From an uncultured Pelagibacteraceae bacterium (GTDB lineage: Bacteria; Pseudomonadota; Alphaproteobacteria; Pelagibacterales; Pelagibacteraceae): 64,000 nt of DNA. The stretch lies in assembly GCA_902579465.1 (NCBI GenBank), contig CACHGV010000001.1, positions 62,001-126,000 on the forward strand, read 5' to 3'. Position 1 is the stretch's first letter; every line of letters starts with the position of its first letter. Below the pieces are notes generated by a model, which searched no databases, was not told where the DNA came from, and saw nothing but the letters and a program-made list of their open reading frames with translations. This document shows, one piece after another, positions 8,001 through 16,471 of the stretch. Both the position numbers and the translations under genes were made by a program.

Positions 8001-8029
8001 AGAGGCAAAGATTTACAGTCTTTGCCTCT
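8001..8029 (-). terminator. Perfect hairpin between phnD and phnE
   Basis: AGAGGCAAAGA (8001-8011) and TCTTTGCCTCT (8019-8029) form a perfect 11-bp stem with a 7-base loop, the strongest intergenic hairpin I found. It lies just after phnD on the minus strand. The following T-run is weak, so partial termination or 3'-end stabilisation of phnD mRNA is more likely than full termination. Either would let the binding protein be made in excess over the permeases. Confidence 0.7.
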
Positions 8030-8046
8030 AATTATAGGGGGTTTAA

Positions 8047-8997
8047 TTAATTATTTTTTTGCGCTTCAATTTTAGCTTTTCTTGCAGCTACAACTGACTC
8101 GTAAAAAGAATGATCCACCGGAACCCATTTTTTTACAATCCCGTTTGCAACGTTTTCGCTACATTTTGGATCGTTCTCGTGTATCCATTGCTTTAAACCA
8201 ATCATTACTTGGTGTGCTCTAACAGGTAAAAAAGTAGGCATCACAATTGGACCATTAGGAATTAATTTTGAAGACCAAATTTGAACAATGTCGTCCATAT
8301 TTAAAATCCCTTTATCAACCATTTTTCTTAAATTCCCTGACGAATATCCTTCTTCCCAGCTACCAACACCAGATACCCATGTTACACCAGCATCAACATC
8401 ACCATTCATTACCGCTAATACATTGTTTTCATGTCCTCCAGAAAACTGTGTTTTTGAAAAATATGTATCTGGGTCCATACCCATAGCCTTTAATTCAATT
8501 GAAGGAATTAAAAAACCTGATGTAGAGTTAGGGTCAGCCCAACCAAAAGATTTACCTTTAAGATCTGCCATTGATTTAATTCCAGATGCTTTAGTTGCTA
8601 CTGCAACAGAGTAGTAACCCATATCACCTGTTGGCTGCATTCTTGTTAGTACTGGTACTACTGCAGTTGGATCTTTAAGATACATACCCGCATATCCGGA
8701 TGAACCAAACCATGTGTAATCTAGATTACCACCTAGCATCGACTCCATTGTTCCTGCGTAATCTTTAAATGTAAAGAATTTAGCAGGTACACCATAAGCG
8801 GCTTCGATATACGGCATGAAACATTCATTTCTAGCTATAATATCTTGAGCTGCTTCGTCACCTAAAAAACCAACTCTAAATTCTGGTTGGTATTTACTTA
8901 AGTCCATTTTTGGACCCGTGTAAGTTACCGCATTAGCTTGGGTTGAAAAAAACACCATAGCTAAAAGTGCAATAACTCTTGTTAGTTTATTAAACAT
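8047..8997 (-). CDS. phnD: Phosphonate ABC transporter periplasmic binding protein PhnD
   Basis: This 316-residue solute-binding protein has a signal peptide (hydrophobic to about residue 20, cleavage near QANA). Family-like segments include FRVGFLGDE near the mature N-terminus, LDYTWFGSSGYA in the first lobe, and DPNSTSGFLIP, the Ser/Thr-rich anion-binding loop that grips the phosphonate group. MNGDVDAGVTW matches the hinge-side region. It is second in the phnCDEE2 operon. A strong Shine-Dalgarno (AAGGAGA) precedes the ATG, and a hairpin follows the stop, both consistent with high expression. Ligand preference (methylphosphonate, 2-aminoethylphosphonate, phosphite or phosphate) cannot be read from the sequence. 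Confidence 0.93.
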   Translation of the reverse strand: MFNKLTRVIALLAMVFFSTQANAVTYTGPKMDLSKYQPEFRVGFLGDEAAQDIIARNECFMPYIEAAYGVPAKFFTFKDYAGTMESMLGGNLDYTWFGSSGYAGMYLKDPTAVVPVLTRMQPTGDMGYYSVAVATKASGIKSMADLKGKSFGWADPNSTSGFLIPSIELKAMGMDPDTYFSKTQFSGGHENNVLAVMNGDVDAGVTWVSGVGSWEEGYSSGNLRKMVDKGILNMDDIVQIWSSKLIPNGPIVMPTFLPVRAHQVMIGLKQWIHENDPKCSENVANGIVKKWVPVDHSFYESVVAARKAKIEAQKNN

Positions 8998-9063
8998 AAT
9001 TGTCTCCTTTTTATAATTTTAGTCTCTCGACTTATTTATATTTGTAACGATGAGTTATTGATC

Positions 9064-9888
9064 TCATGCAGTTGCAAATTCTTTCTCAACATCTCCATTT
9101 ATCTTTTTTTTTGTTTTAAGCTCTGTAGATGTTACTTGTGGCTCAAAAGCTTCATCAGCCTCTGCACCATAAATTTCTCTTGCAAGTTTATCTGATAATT
9201 TTTCAGGCAAATCATCAAAGACTATTTCACCATCTTTCATTCCAATAATTCGATCACAATAAGTTTTTGCTGTATCAAGTGTATGAAGATTTGAAATAAC
9301 TGTTAAATTTTTTTCGTCATGAATTTTTCTTAATGATTCCATTACCATTCTTGCATTCATTGGATCTAAAGATGCTATAGGTTCGTCTGCTAAAATCATT
9401 TTAGGATTTTGCATCAAAGCTCTGCATATAGCTACACGTTGCTGTTGACCTCCAGATAATGTTTCAGCTCTTTGGAGAGCAGTGTTAGCCATACCTAAGT
9501 TGTTAAGTAAAATCAAAGCATCAGCTCTTTCATCTCGAGAAAACATTTTTAAAGATGCTCTAAATGAGCCCTGATAATTTAATCTGCCTAATATTACATT
9601 TGTTAGAACATCTAATCGTGGGACTAAATTAAATTGTTGAAAAATCATTGCACAGTTTCTTTGCCATGATCTCTTTTCCTTACTTTTTAAATCTAGAATA
9701 TTTTGACCTTCAATTTCAATCGAACCATCTGTTGCGTCGGTAAGTCGATTTATAATTCTTAGTAATGTTGATTTACCAGCCCCAGATCTACCTATGATTC
9801 CTATCATTTGAGGTTTGTTAACCTCAAAAGAAACGTTTTTAACGGCATGATTATCACCGAAAAATTTGTTAACTTTTTTAATAATCAT
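9064..9888 (-). CDS. phnC: Phosphonate ABC transporter ATPase PhnC
   Basis: This 274-residue ATPase energises the PhnDE importer. It shows Walker [13 protein letters not shown]-loop FQQFNLVPR, signature [15 protein letters not shown], Walker [14 protein letters not shown] and H-loop [10 protein letters not shown]. The C-terminal extension of about 30 residues is rich in Glu, Thr and Lys. It is the first transporter gene, 66 bases ahead of phnD. The 107-base gap behind phnF holds a Pho-box-like repeat, so it may have its own promoter besides read-through from phnF. No clear Shine-Dalgarno precedes the ATG. Confidence 0.93.
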   Translation of the reverse strand: MIIKKVNKFFGDNHAVKNVSFEVNKPQMIGIIGRSGAGKSTLLRIINRLTDATDGSIEIEGQNILDLKSKEKRSWQRNCAMIFQQFNLVPRLDVLTNVILGRLNYQGSFRASLKMFSRDERADALILLNNLGMANTALQRAETLSGGQQQRVAICRALMQNPKMILADEPIASLDPMNARMVMESLRKIHDEKNLTVISNLHTLDTAKTYCDRIIGMKDGEIVFDDLPEKLSDKLAREIYGAEADEAFEPQVTSTELKTKKKINGDVEKEFATA

Positions 9889-9957
9889 TTGAGGAATTTA
9901 TTAATCCTCTAATCTTTAATAAATGTTAAAATATTATTAATGAATCTTTTAAATTTT

Positions 9958-9975
9958 GTTTAAGTTATATGAAAT
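9958..9975 (-). promoter_or_regulatory. Candidate Pho box upstream of phnC
   Basis: On the minus strand, ATTTCATATAACTTAAAC matches 13 of 18 positions of the PhoB consensus, with a well matched left half (TCATATAACT) and a weak right half. It ends about 70 bases upstream of the phnC ATG, a sensible promoter distance. The AT-rich background makes this suggestive only. Confidence 0.35.
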
Positions 9976-9995
9976 TTAAACCTAAGGTAGAAAAT

Positions 9996-10706
9996 CTAAT
10001 TTTTTATTAAAAATTGAATTTTAGATCCAATAAAATAACTTTCACTTAACTCTATAGGATTGTTTTTAAAATCGACATTAACAGATGAAGTTTTTAATAG
10101 TGCTTCCCCCTCATTTATATTTAATAAATTTGATTTTATTTTGTCTGCAATTTCAGCATTGATTAGAGTTTTTGATCTTTTAATTAGTTTGATATTCAAT
10201 AAATTAAAAGCTTTGGTTACTGATTGTTTTTTAACAAAATAATTAATAAATTTTGGAAATTTTTTATAAGGAATCGATCTGAAAGTTATTACAGAAGGTG
10301 AATTGTTGACAAAACCTATGCTATTTATGCGTGTAACTTTGTCATTTTTTTTTAAGTTGAGTTCTTTTTTTTCAAAAGGATTGCATTCAGCAATATCAAA
10401 ACTTTTTATTTCAATTCTTACTGATTGGTTTTCTTGAAGTATATTCTCAGTAAATCGTACGTTTTTACTAATTGAGTAATTAATTTTTGATGATTTAACA
10501 AATACTCCAAGACCTCTTTTTGAATATATTAAATTATCATCTTTAAGTTCTTTAAAAGCTCTTCTTATAGTGTGTCTATTGACATTGAATTGTTTTGCAT
10601 AGTCATTCTCAGAATCTAACTTTTTATTAATTTTGTACTTATTTAAAACAATTTCTCTTTTGATTGAATTGTATATTTCCTTCCAAAGCAAATCTTTTGT
10701 TGTCAT
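9996..10706 (-). CDS. phnF: GntR/HutC-family regulator of phosphonate genes (PhnF)
   Basis: This 236-residue transcription factor has an N-terminal winged helix (about residues 10-75, with LDSENDYAKQF and NRHTIRRAFKELKDD as the GntR helix-turn-helix) followed by a UTRA ligand-binding domain. LIYSKRGLGVFV is the wing. UTRA-domain regulators of this kind repress C-P lyase genes until a ligand binds. It diverges from phnG across a short interval containing a HutC-like half-site pair and precedes phnC on the same strand, so it could control both arms. The ligand is unknown. Length is normal for PhnF. Confidence 0.88.
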   Translation of the reverse strand: MTTKDLLWKEIYNSIKREIVLNKYKINKKLDSENDYAKQFNVNRHTIRRAFKELKDDNLIYSKRGLGVFVKSSKINYSISKNVRFTENILQENQSVRIEIKSFDIAECNPFEKKELNLKKNDKVTRINSIGFVNNSPSVITFRSIPYKKFPKFINYFVKKQSVTKAFNLLNIKLIKRSKTLINAEIADKIKSNLLNINEGEALLKTSSVNVDFKNNPIELSESYFIGSKIQFLIKN

Positions 10707-10750
10707 AAAATTTTAATAAATAATATATTGAAATTATTTTTAATTTTAGT

Positions 10751-10768
10751 ACTTGTCTAGTTGTATAG
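10751..10768. promoter_or_regulatory. Candidate PhnF operator (tandem half-sites)
   Basis: TTGTCTAG (10753-10760) is directly followed by TTGTATAG (10761-10768), tandem 8-mers differing at one base. HutC-subfamily operators are usually built on GT-N-TA-N-AC cores such as GTCTAGAC or GTATAGAC, and each copy here reproduces one half. The site ends 4 bases before the phnG ATG and lies 45 bases from phnF, so binding would block phnG translation/transcription start and possibly phnF. Confidence 0.4.
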
Positions 10769-10772
10769 TATT

Positions 10773-11216
10773 ATGAAAAATGAATCAAGAAAACAATGGT
10801 TAAGTTATTTAGCAACAGCAGATGAAAATTATCTAATATCGCTTTGGGACAATTTAAATATGAAAATAGAATATAATTGGTTAAGAGAACCTGAGATTGG
10901 CAGTGTTATGGTTCAAGGAAAAGCAGGCGTCACAGGTGATAATTTTAATGTTGGAGAAGTAACTATAACGAGATGTTCATTAAGTTTAGATAAAAAAATT
11001 CAAGGACATGGTTATGTTCAAGGTAGAAATAAATATAAATCCAAAATTGCAGCTTTGTGTGATGCATTGATGCAAACTGAAAAAAAAGAAATAATTAAAA
11101 GAAATATAATTGATAAATTAATTAAATATAAAAATAACAAAAGAAATGAAATATTATCTAAAACAGAAGCTACTAAAGTTGATTTTTTTACCTTGGTAAG
11201 AGGTGAGGATAAATAA
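10773..11216 (+). CDS. phnG: C-P lyase core subunit PhnG
   Basis: This 147-residue protein is the first gene of the plus-strand C-P lyase operon. PhnG forms the PhnGHI(J) core that attaches phosphonate to the ribose of ATP, displacing adenine. SRKQWLSYLATAD at the N-terminus and EPEIGSVMVQGKAGVTGD in the middle are family-like, the latter including the RxPExG-type segment. I chose the ATG at 10773 because a TTG four codons upstream lies within the candidate operator and has no better context. PhnH follows after 3 bases. Confidence 0.9.
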   Translation: MKNESRKQWLSYLATADENYLISLWDNLNMKIEYNWLREPEIGSVMVQGKAGVTGDNFNVGEVTITRCSLSLDKKIQGHGYVQGRNKYKSKIAALCDALMQTEKKEIIKRNIIDKLIKYKNNKRNEILSKTEATKVDFFTLVRGEDK

Positions 11217-11219
11217 TCT

Positions 11220-11774
11220 ATGGAAGTTGTTTCTAAAAAAAATAATTCTCAAGTAAGTGCTGATTATTTTAGAAGTATTTTGTTTGCAACCTCATATCCC
11301 GGTTCAATTGAGACATTAAAAAATATAGATCCCCCTTCGAATATGTTTTCAGCTAGTTGTTCAATAATAAAAACTTTTTGTGATAGTTATTCAAATATTT
11401 TTTTAGGTGGTGATGTTAACAATCAAGAAACTATTGATTGGATTAAATTTAATACAGGTGCAAACATTACAGATAAAAAAAATGCAAATTTTACAATTGG
11501 TACTTGGGATGATCTTTTACCATTAGATGAATTTAAAAAGGGGGACGAGCAAAATCCTGATCAATCGTGTACAATTATTTGCCAGTCCCAATTTGAAAAA
11601 CCAAATGCCATAATTTCTGGTCCTGGTATTAAAAGTTCTAAAAGTATATTTTTACCTGATAGAGAGGTTATAAAAAAAAATAACCAGCAATTTCCATTAG
11701 GACTTGATTTTTATTTTGTTGATAATGATAAATTTTATTCAATACCAAGATCATTGAAAATAGGAGAGCTATAA
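11220..11774 (+). CDS. phnH: C-P lyase core subunit PhnH
   Basis: This 184-residue protein has the usual PhnH length. It opens with DYFRSILFATSYPGS, matching the FRxLLxAxSRPG-type start of the family, and contains AIISGPGIKSS, the conserved GPGI segment. PhnH is a catalytically silent, PLP-transferase-fold scaffold that binds PhnG and PhnI in the core complex. It lies 3 bases after phnG and 1 base before phnI, so the three are tightly co-translated. No signal peptide; cytoplasmic. Confidence 0.88.
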   Translation: MEVVSKKNNSQVSADYFRSILFATSYPGSIETLKNIDPPSNMFSASCSIIKTFCDSYSNIFLGGDVNNQETIDWIKFNTGANITDKKNANFTIGTWDDLLPLDEFKKGDEQNPDQSCTIICQSQFEKPNAIISGPGIKSSKSIFLPDREVIKKNNQQFPLGLDFYFVDNDKFYSIPRSLKIGEL

Positions 11775-11775
11775 A

Positions 11776-12855
11776 ATGTATGTATCAGTAAAAGGTGGGG
11801 AAAAGGCAATAAATAACGCACATTCCTGGTTATCCGAAATAAGAAGAGGGGATGTAAATATAGCAGAACTAAATATTAAACAAATTAGTGAACAACTAAC
11901 TTTAAGTGTTGATAGAGTTATGTCAGAAGGATCTTTATATGACAAAGATTTGTCTGCTCTTGCAATCAAACAGTCTAGAGGTGACTTGATTGAAGCAATT
12001 TTTCTAATGAGAGCCTATAGAACTACTTTACCTAGAATTGGTTCAAGCAAACCTATCGAAACTGGCAAAATGTTATGTCTAAGAAGAATATCTGCAACAT
12101 TTAAAGATATCCCAGGTAAACAAAAGTTAGGCCCAACATTTGACTACACACACCGTTTACTTGATTTCAAGCTTCTTGCTGATGGAGAGTATGAAAAAGC
12201 TAAGATTGAAAAATATGATGATAAAGAAATCCCACATGTTTTAAGCTTTTTAAATAAAGAAGGGTTAATTCAGAAAGAAATACCTAGTGGCAAAACATCT
12301 AAAGATATTACAAGAAACCCAATTAATTTTCCTTTAACAAGATCTGAACGATTGCAATCTCTTTCAAGAGGAGATGAAGGTTTTCTTCTTGGTTTAGCTT
12401 ATTCAACACAGAGAGGGTATGCTAGAAATCATGCATTTGTTGGTGAATTAAGAACTGGTTACGTTGAGGTTCAATTTGAAATTCCAGAATTAGGTATAGA
12501 AATAAATATTGCTGATGTCATGTTTACTGAGTGTGAGTCAGTAAACCAATTTAAAGGTAGTAAAAAAATACCTGCTCAATTTACCCGTGGATATGGTTTA
12601 GTTTTTGGTCAATTAGAGAGAAAAGCTATTTCTATGGCTTTGGTTGACAGATCAATGAGATGGAAAGAATTTGGTGAGGAGTACTTAGGTGTTGCTGCTC
12701 AAGATGAAGAATTTGTTATATCTCATTGTGATAATATTCAAGCTACAGGTTTTTTAGAACATATCAAATTACCTCATTATGTAGATTTTCAGGCGGAATT
12801 GGATTTAGTAAGAAAAATTAGAGAAGAGTATAAAAAAAATGAACAACGTACTTAA
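11776..12855 (+). CDS. phnI: C-P lyase core subunit PhnI (nucleosidase)
   Basis: This 359-residue protein supplies nucleosidase activity in the C-P lyase core, replacing adenine of ATP by phosphonate with PhnG, H and L. Family-like features are the start MYVSVKGGEKAI, LGLAYSTQRGYARNHAFVGE with its Arg/His cluster, EIPELGIEINIADVMFTECE, and FTRGYGLVFGQLERKAISMA near the C-terminus. Length is typical. Its 3' end overlaps phnJ by 17 bases in another frame, indicating translational coupling with the radical-SAM subunit. Confidence 0.93.
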   Translation: MYVSVKGGEKAINNAHSWLSEIRRGDVNIAELNIKQISEQLTLSVDRVMSEGSLYDKDLSALAIKQSRGDLIEAIFLMRAYRTTLPRIGSSKPIETGKMLCLRRISATFKDIPGKQKLGPTFDYTHRLLDFKLLADGEYEKAKIEKYDDKEIPHVLSFLNKEGLIQKEIPSGKTSKDITRNPINFPLTRSERLQSLSRGDEGFLLGLAYSTQRGYARNHAFVGELRTGYVEVQFEIPELGIEINIADVMFTECESVNQFKGSKKIPAQFTRGYGLVFGQLERKAISMALVDRSMRWKEFGEEYLGVAAQDEEFVISHCDNIQATGFLEHIKLPHYVDFQAELDLVRKIREEYKKNEQRT

Positions 12856-13720
12856 ATTTAAAAATAAAAAAAATACTGTTGCAGCTCAAGATGAAATTTA
12901 TAATTTTGCTTATTTAGACGAAAATACAAAAAGAATGATAAGAAGAGCTTTGATTAAAGCTCTTTGTATACCAGGTTATCAAGTTCCATTTTCATCTAGA
13001 GAAATGCCTATGCCATACGGATGGGGAACAGGAGGGGTTCAAGTAACATCGTCATGTTTAACAACTGACGATGTGATAAAAGTTATTGACCAAGGAGCAG
13101 ATGATACTACAAACGCAGTTTCAATTAGAAATTTCTTTAAAAAAACTGCTAATATTAAGACCACAGAAAAAACAAGCCAAGCTTCGATAATTCAGACAAG
13201 ACACAGAATTCCAGAAGAAAAGTTAAAAGAAAAACAAATACTTGTTTATCAGGTTCCAATACCAGAACCTCTTGCGTTTTTAGAACCAAGATATCAAGAA
13301 ACTAAAAAAATGCATGCACTATCAGAATATGGAATTATGCATGTAAAGTTATATGAAGATATTACCAAAAATGGTCATATAGAAACAGCATATGCTTATC
13401 CGGTAAAGACAAATGATAGATATATAATGGACCCATCACCTATTCCAAAATTTGATAACCCAAAAATGAACAATAACCCTGCTATTCAATTATTTGGAGC
13501 AGGAAGAGAACAAAGAATTTATGCAATACCACCATATACTGAAGTAACGAGTCTTGATTTTGAAGATTATCCATTTGATCCCTCAAAGGCACCTCATAAA
13601 TGTTCTATTTGTGGATCAAATGAGAGTTTTTTAGATGAAATAATTACTGATGATGACGGTAATAGATCATTTATATGTTCAGATACAAATTATTGTAATC
13701 AAAGAATGGAAAATAATTAA
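12839..13720 (+). CDS. phnJ: C-P lyase radical SAM enzyme PhnJ
   Basis: This 293-residue enzyme cleaves the carbon-phosphorus bond of ribose-1-phosphonate-5-phosphate, releasing the alkane (methane from methylphosphonate) and ribose cyclic phosphate. The 4Fe-4S ligands Cys255, Cys258 and Cys280 have CX2CX21C spacing, and Cys286 five residues later corresponds to the catalytic thiyl cysteine. GWGTGGVQVT near residue 65 holds the glycine region proposed to carry the glycyl radical. All key residues are present, so the enzyme should be active. It overlaps phnI by 17 bases and abuts phnK. Confidence 0.95.
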   Translation: MNNVLKFKNKKNTVAAQDEIYNFAYLDENTKRMIRRALIKALCIPGYQVPFSSREMPMPYGWGTGGVQVTSSCLTTDDVIKVIDQGADDTTNAVSIRNFFKKTANIKTTEKTSQASIIQTRHRIPEEKLKEKQILVYQVPIPEPLAFLEPRYQETKKMHALSEYGIMHVKLYEDITKNGHIETAYAYPVKTNDRYIMDPSPIPKFDNPKMNNNPAIQLFGAGREQRIYAIPPYTEVTSLDFEDYPFDPSKAPHKCSICGSNESFLDEIITDDDGNRSFICSDTNYCNQRMENN

Positions 13721-14488
13721 ATGCAACCAATTTTGTCAGTTCATAATTTAAACAAATATTACGGTAATCAAGTGGGATGCAAAAATATGAATTTGACATT
13801 ATATCCTGGGGAAGTCGTTGGTGTAGTAGGAGAATCTGGCTCAGGAAAAACAACTTTTATAAATTCCATATCAGGCAATCTTATTCCTGATAGTGGAAAA
13901 ATCTTAATTGAAACAGGTAATGAAACGATTGATTTTCTAGAAATATCTGAGTCATTGAAAAGGTTATTGATAAGAACTGAATTAGCTTTTGTTCACCAAA
14001 ATCCTAGAGACGGTTTAAGATTAGATGTAAGTGCTGGTGGAAATATTAGTGAAAGATTAATGTCGATTGGACAAAGAAATTATGGAAATATTAGGCAAAC
14101 TATTTTTAAATGGTTAGATAAAGTAGAAATCGATAAAAGTAGAGTAGATGATTTTCCAAGAACATTTTCTGGTGGAATGTTGCAAAGATTACAAATAGCA
14201 AAAAATTTGGTTACGAGTCCTAAAATAATTTTCATGGACGAACCAACAGGAGGTCTTGATGTTTCTGTTCAAGCAAAAATTTTAGATTTGTTAAGAAAAT
14301 TAGTTAGAGAATTAAATTTATCAGTTGTAATCGTTTCTCACGATTTAGCAGTGATTAGATTGTTAGCTGATAAAATTATTGTTATGAAAAATGGGGAGGC
14401 TGTTGAGTCTGGACTTTGTGATCAGGTATTAGATGATCCGCAACATTCTTATACTCAGTTATTAGTTAGTTCAGTATTACAGGTTTAA
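13721..14488 (+). CDS. phnK: C-P lyase ABC protein PhnK
   Basis: This 255-residue ABC-type ATPase has Walker A GESGSGKTTF, signature FSGGMLQRLQIAKNL, Walker B IIFMDEPTGGLD and H-loop VSHDLAVIR. PhnK docks on the PhnGHIJ core through PhnJ and couples ATP turnover to C-P lyase cycling; it is not part of a membrane transporter. It resembles DppD/OppD-type ATPases, but the position immediately after phnJ (no spacer) and before phnL settles the assignment. Confidence 0.92.
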   Translation: MQPILSVHNLNKYYGNQVGCKNMNLTLYPGEVVGVVGESGSGKTTFINSISGNLIPDSGKILIETGNETIDFLEISESLKRLLIRTELAFVHQNPRDGLRLDVSAGGNISERLMSIGQRNYGNIRQTIFKWLDKVEIDKSRVDDFPRTFSGGMLQRLQIAKNLVTSPKIIFMDEPTGGLDVSVQAKILDLLRKLVRELNLSVVIVSHDLAVIRLLADKIIVMKNGEAVESGLCDQVLDDPQHSYTQLLVSSVLQV

Positions 14489-14490
14489 AA

Positions 14491-15168
14491 ATGATTGAAC
14501 TAAATAAAATTACAAAAAAATTTACACTTCATAATCAGGGCAAAACAAACATATTAGTTTTTAATAATTTGAATTTGAAAATTAATCCTGGAGAAATTGT
14601 AGCGTTAACAGGACCATCAGGTGTTGGAAAGTCTAGTATTTTAAAAATGATTTATGGAAACTATGTTTTTCAATCAGGACAAATTAAAATTAATAATCAC
14701 AACATAGATCATACATATCCGAGAAATATTATTGAACTTAGAAAAAATATAATAGGATATGTTAGTCAATTTCTAAGAGTGATACCTCGTGTTCCTACAA
14801 TTGAAATTGTTATGGAGCCCTTATTAGAAATAAATTCAGATCAAGATGAAGTTCGTGAAAAAGCTGAAAAAATTTTACTAAAACTTAATATAGATAAAAA
14901 CTTATGGAATTTATCGCCACTAACTTTTTCAGGTGGAGAACAACAAAGAGTTAATGTTGCTAGGGGACTGATTAGAAATTATCCATGTTTATTACTAGAT
15001 GAACCAACTGCTAGTTTAGATAGTGTTAACAAAGATATTGTTTTGAATTTGATTAATGAAAAAAAGGATAGTGGATCTTCAATAATTGGTATTTTTCATG
15101 ATGAATATTCACGTAAATATTTAAATGCTAGGGAAATAGATATTACAAAAATATCAGATGCAAAATAA
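14491..15168 (+). CDS. phnL: C-P lyase ABC protein PhnL
   Basis: This 225-residue ABC ATPase has Walker A GPSGVGKSSIL, signature FSGGEQQRVNVARGL, Walker B LLLDEPTASLD and H-loop GIFHDEYSRKY. PhnL is needed with PhnG, H and I to form the 5'-triphosphate ribose-1-phosphonate intermediate. It lies 2 bases after phnK, and its end overlaps phnN by 11 bases. Length and order are as in characterised phn operons. Confidence 0.92.
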   Translation: MIELNKITKKFTLHNQGKTNILVFNNLNLKINPGEIVALTGPSGVGKSSILKMIYGNYVFQSGQIKINNHNIDHTYPRNIIELRKNIIGYVSQFLRVIPRVPTIEIVMEPLLEINSDQDEVREKAEKILLKLNIDKNLWNLSPLTFSGGEQQRVNVARGLIRNYPCLLLDEPTASLDSVNKDIVLNLINEKKDSGSSIIGIFHDEYSRKYLNAREIDITKISDAK

Positions 15169-15694
15169 CGGTCAGCTTATCGTAGTCGTTGGACCATCAG
15201 GATCAGGAAAAGATACTTTATTAAAAAAAGTAATTAAAAAAATTCCTAATTCCATTTTGGTAAAAAGGTACATTACTAGGAAAAAAGATATTAAAAATGA
15301 AGATCATTACAGCATATCAATTAAAAATTTTGAAGATAAGATTTTAAAAAAACATTTCTTTGTTTACTGGAAAGCTCATGGTTTTTCATACGGTATTCCA
15401 TTTAAGGAAATAAAAAAAATAGAGGAAGGTAAAACAGTAATTTTTAATGGATCAAGAAAAGTACTTTTTAAAGTAAAAAAAAAAGTTAATAACGTTAAAA
15501 TAATTAATATTATTGCCCCATCAACAATTATTAAAAAGAGACTTGTAAATCGAGCTAGAGAAGACAAAAAATCAATTAATAAAAGGATAAAAAGAAAAAT
15601 TAATTTACTACCGAAAAATATAATTACTATAAATAATAATAAATCAATAGCTATAGGTGCAAATAAATTGAAAAAAATAATTTTAGCTAAGTGA
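15158..15694 (+). CDS. phnN: Ribose 1,5-bisphosphokinase PhnN
   Basis: This 178-residue P-loop kinase of the guanylate-kinase fold has Walker A VVVGPSGSGKDTLL. A YITRKKD segment corresponds to the nucleotide/phosphate-contacting arginines, and VNRAREDKKSINKRIKR to the lid. PhnN phosphorylates ribose 1,5-bisphosphate to PRPP, closing the C-P lyase pathway. The upstream step, opening the cyclic ribose phosphate, is done by PhnP elsewhere but no PhnP is in this cluster; the convergent DUF1045 gene may do it. The 3' end overlaps that gene by 12 bases. Confidence 0.88.
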   Translation: MQNNGQLIVVVGPSGSGKDTLLKKVIKKIPNSILVKRYITRKKDIKNEDHYSISIKNFEDKILKKHFFVYWKAHGFSYGIPFKEIKKIEEGKTVIFNGSRKVLFKVKKKVNNVKIINIIAPSTIIKKRLVNRAREDKKSINKRIKRKINLLPKNIITINNNKSIAIGANKLKKIILAK

Positions 15695-16396
15695 AAAATT
15701 TTCTAAATTCTCAAACATTCCTTTTTGGTTTTCACCAAATATATATATTTTATCAAAATTATTTATTTCATTTAAAATGATTTCTTTGTTTCTTTCAATT
15801 TTTTTTAACTCAAGGTACAATTTGTTTCCTGTGACCTCTGATGCAAGGGTCATATGGAAATTAAATTCTGACATTAAATAGGGGTATCCCCATTTATATA
15901 AAATATTTAATTGTAATTTACTTAGTTTAGAGGGATTTCTTTTATCAATTTCTTTTTTTGTAAGAGGTGACCTAAATTTAAATAATTCTCTAACTAGTCT
16001 ATTTGATAACTTATTAATGTTATTATTTTTTTTATTTTGAACAAAAGCATAAAAATTATTCATTTTTTTTAATTTAAATTTATAAAATTTAAATTTTTTG
16101 AATTTTTTTGCTATTTCCTCAGTTTTTTTAAATAATGTATTGGTACTATAATTTTTGTTTAGTTTAAAAGGAGGAATAAGTGTGCCGTGAAACCCATATT
16201 TCTTTGCAATTAAAACATTTTTATCTATGTTTATTAAGTTTTTAATTCCAAATCTGTTTAGATAATTAATTCTATGTTTGTTATTTATTAACTTTGCATT
16301 AAGTGGATCCCAACCGAACCAATATCTGCCAAATTCTTCTAGACTACTCTCTTTTGGAGGTGCATAATAAATAGCGTATCTAGAATATTTTTTCAT
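15683..16396 (-). CDS. DUF1045 2H phosphoesterase of phosphonate clusters
   Basis: This 237-residue protein begins SRYAIYYAPP and contains FGRYWFGWDP, hallmarks of the DUF1045 family seen in phosphonate gene clusters. Two H-x-T motifs, HGT at residue 70 and HMT at residue 181, place it in the 2H phosphoesterase fold, whose members open cyclic phosphodiesters. It is encoded opposite to phnN and phnM inside the C-P lyase locus. Since PhnP, which hydrolyses ribose 1,2-cyclic phosphate 5-phosphate, is missing here, this protein is a good candidate for that step. Function is inference; family and fold are fairly sure. Confidence 0.82.
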   Translation of the reverse strand: MKKYSRYAIYYAPPKESSLEEFGRYWFGWDPLNAKLINNKHRINYLNRFGIKNLINIDKNVLIAKKYGFHGTLIPPFKLNKNYSTNTLFKKTEEIAKKFKKFKFYKFKLKKMNNFYAFVQNKKNNNINKLSNRLVRELFKFRSPLTKKEIDKRNPSKLSKLQLNILYKWGYPYLMSEFNFHMTLASEVTGNKLYLELKKIERNKEIILNEINNFDKIYIFGENQKGMFENLENFSLS

Positions 16397-16471
16397 AATT
16401 CAACTTATAATACTTATATAAATTTTCTCTAATTTAAAATATTTGTAACAATTCATGTGTATTAAAAAGTG

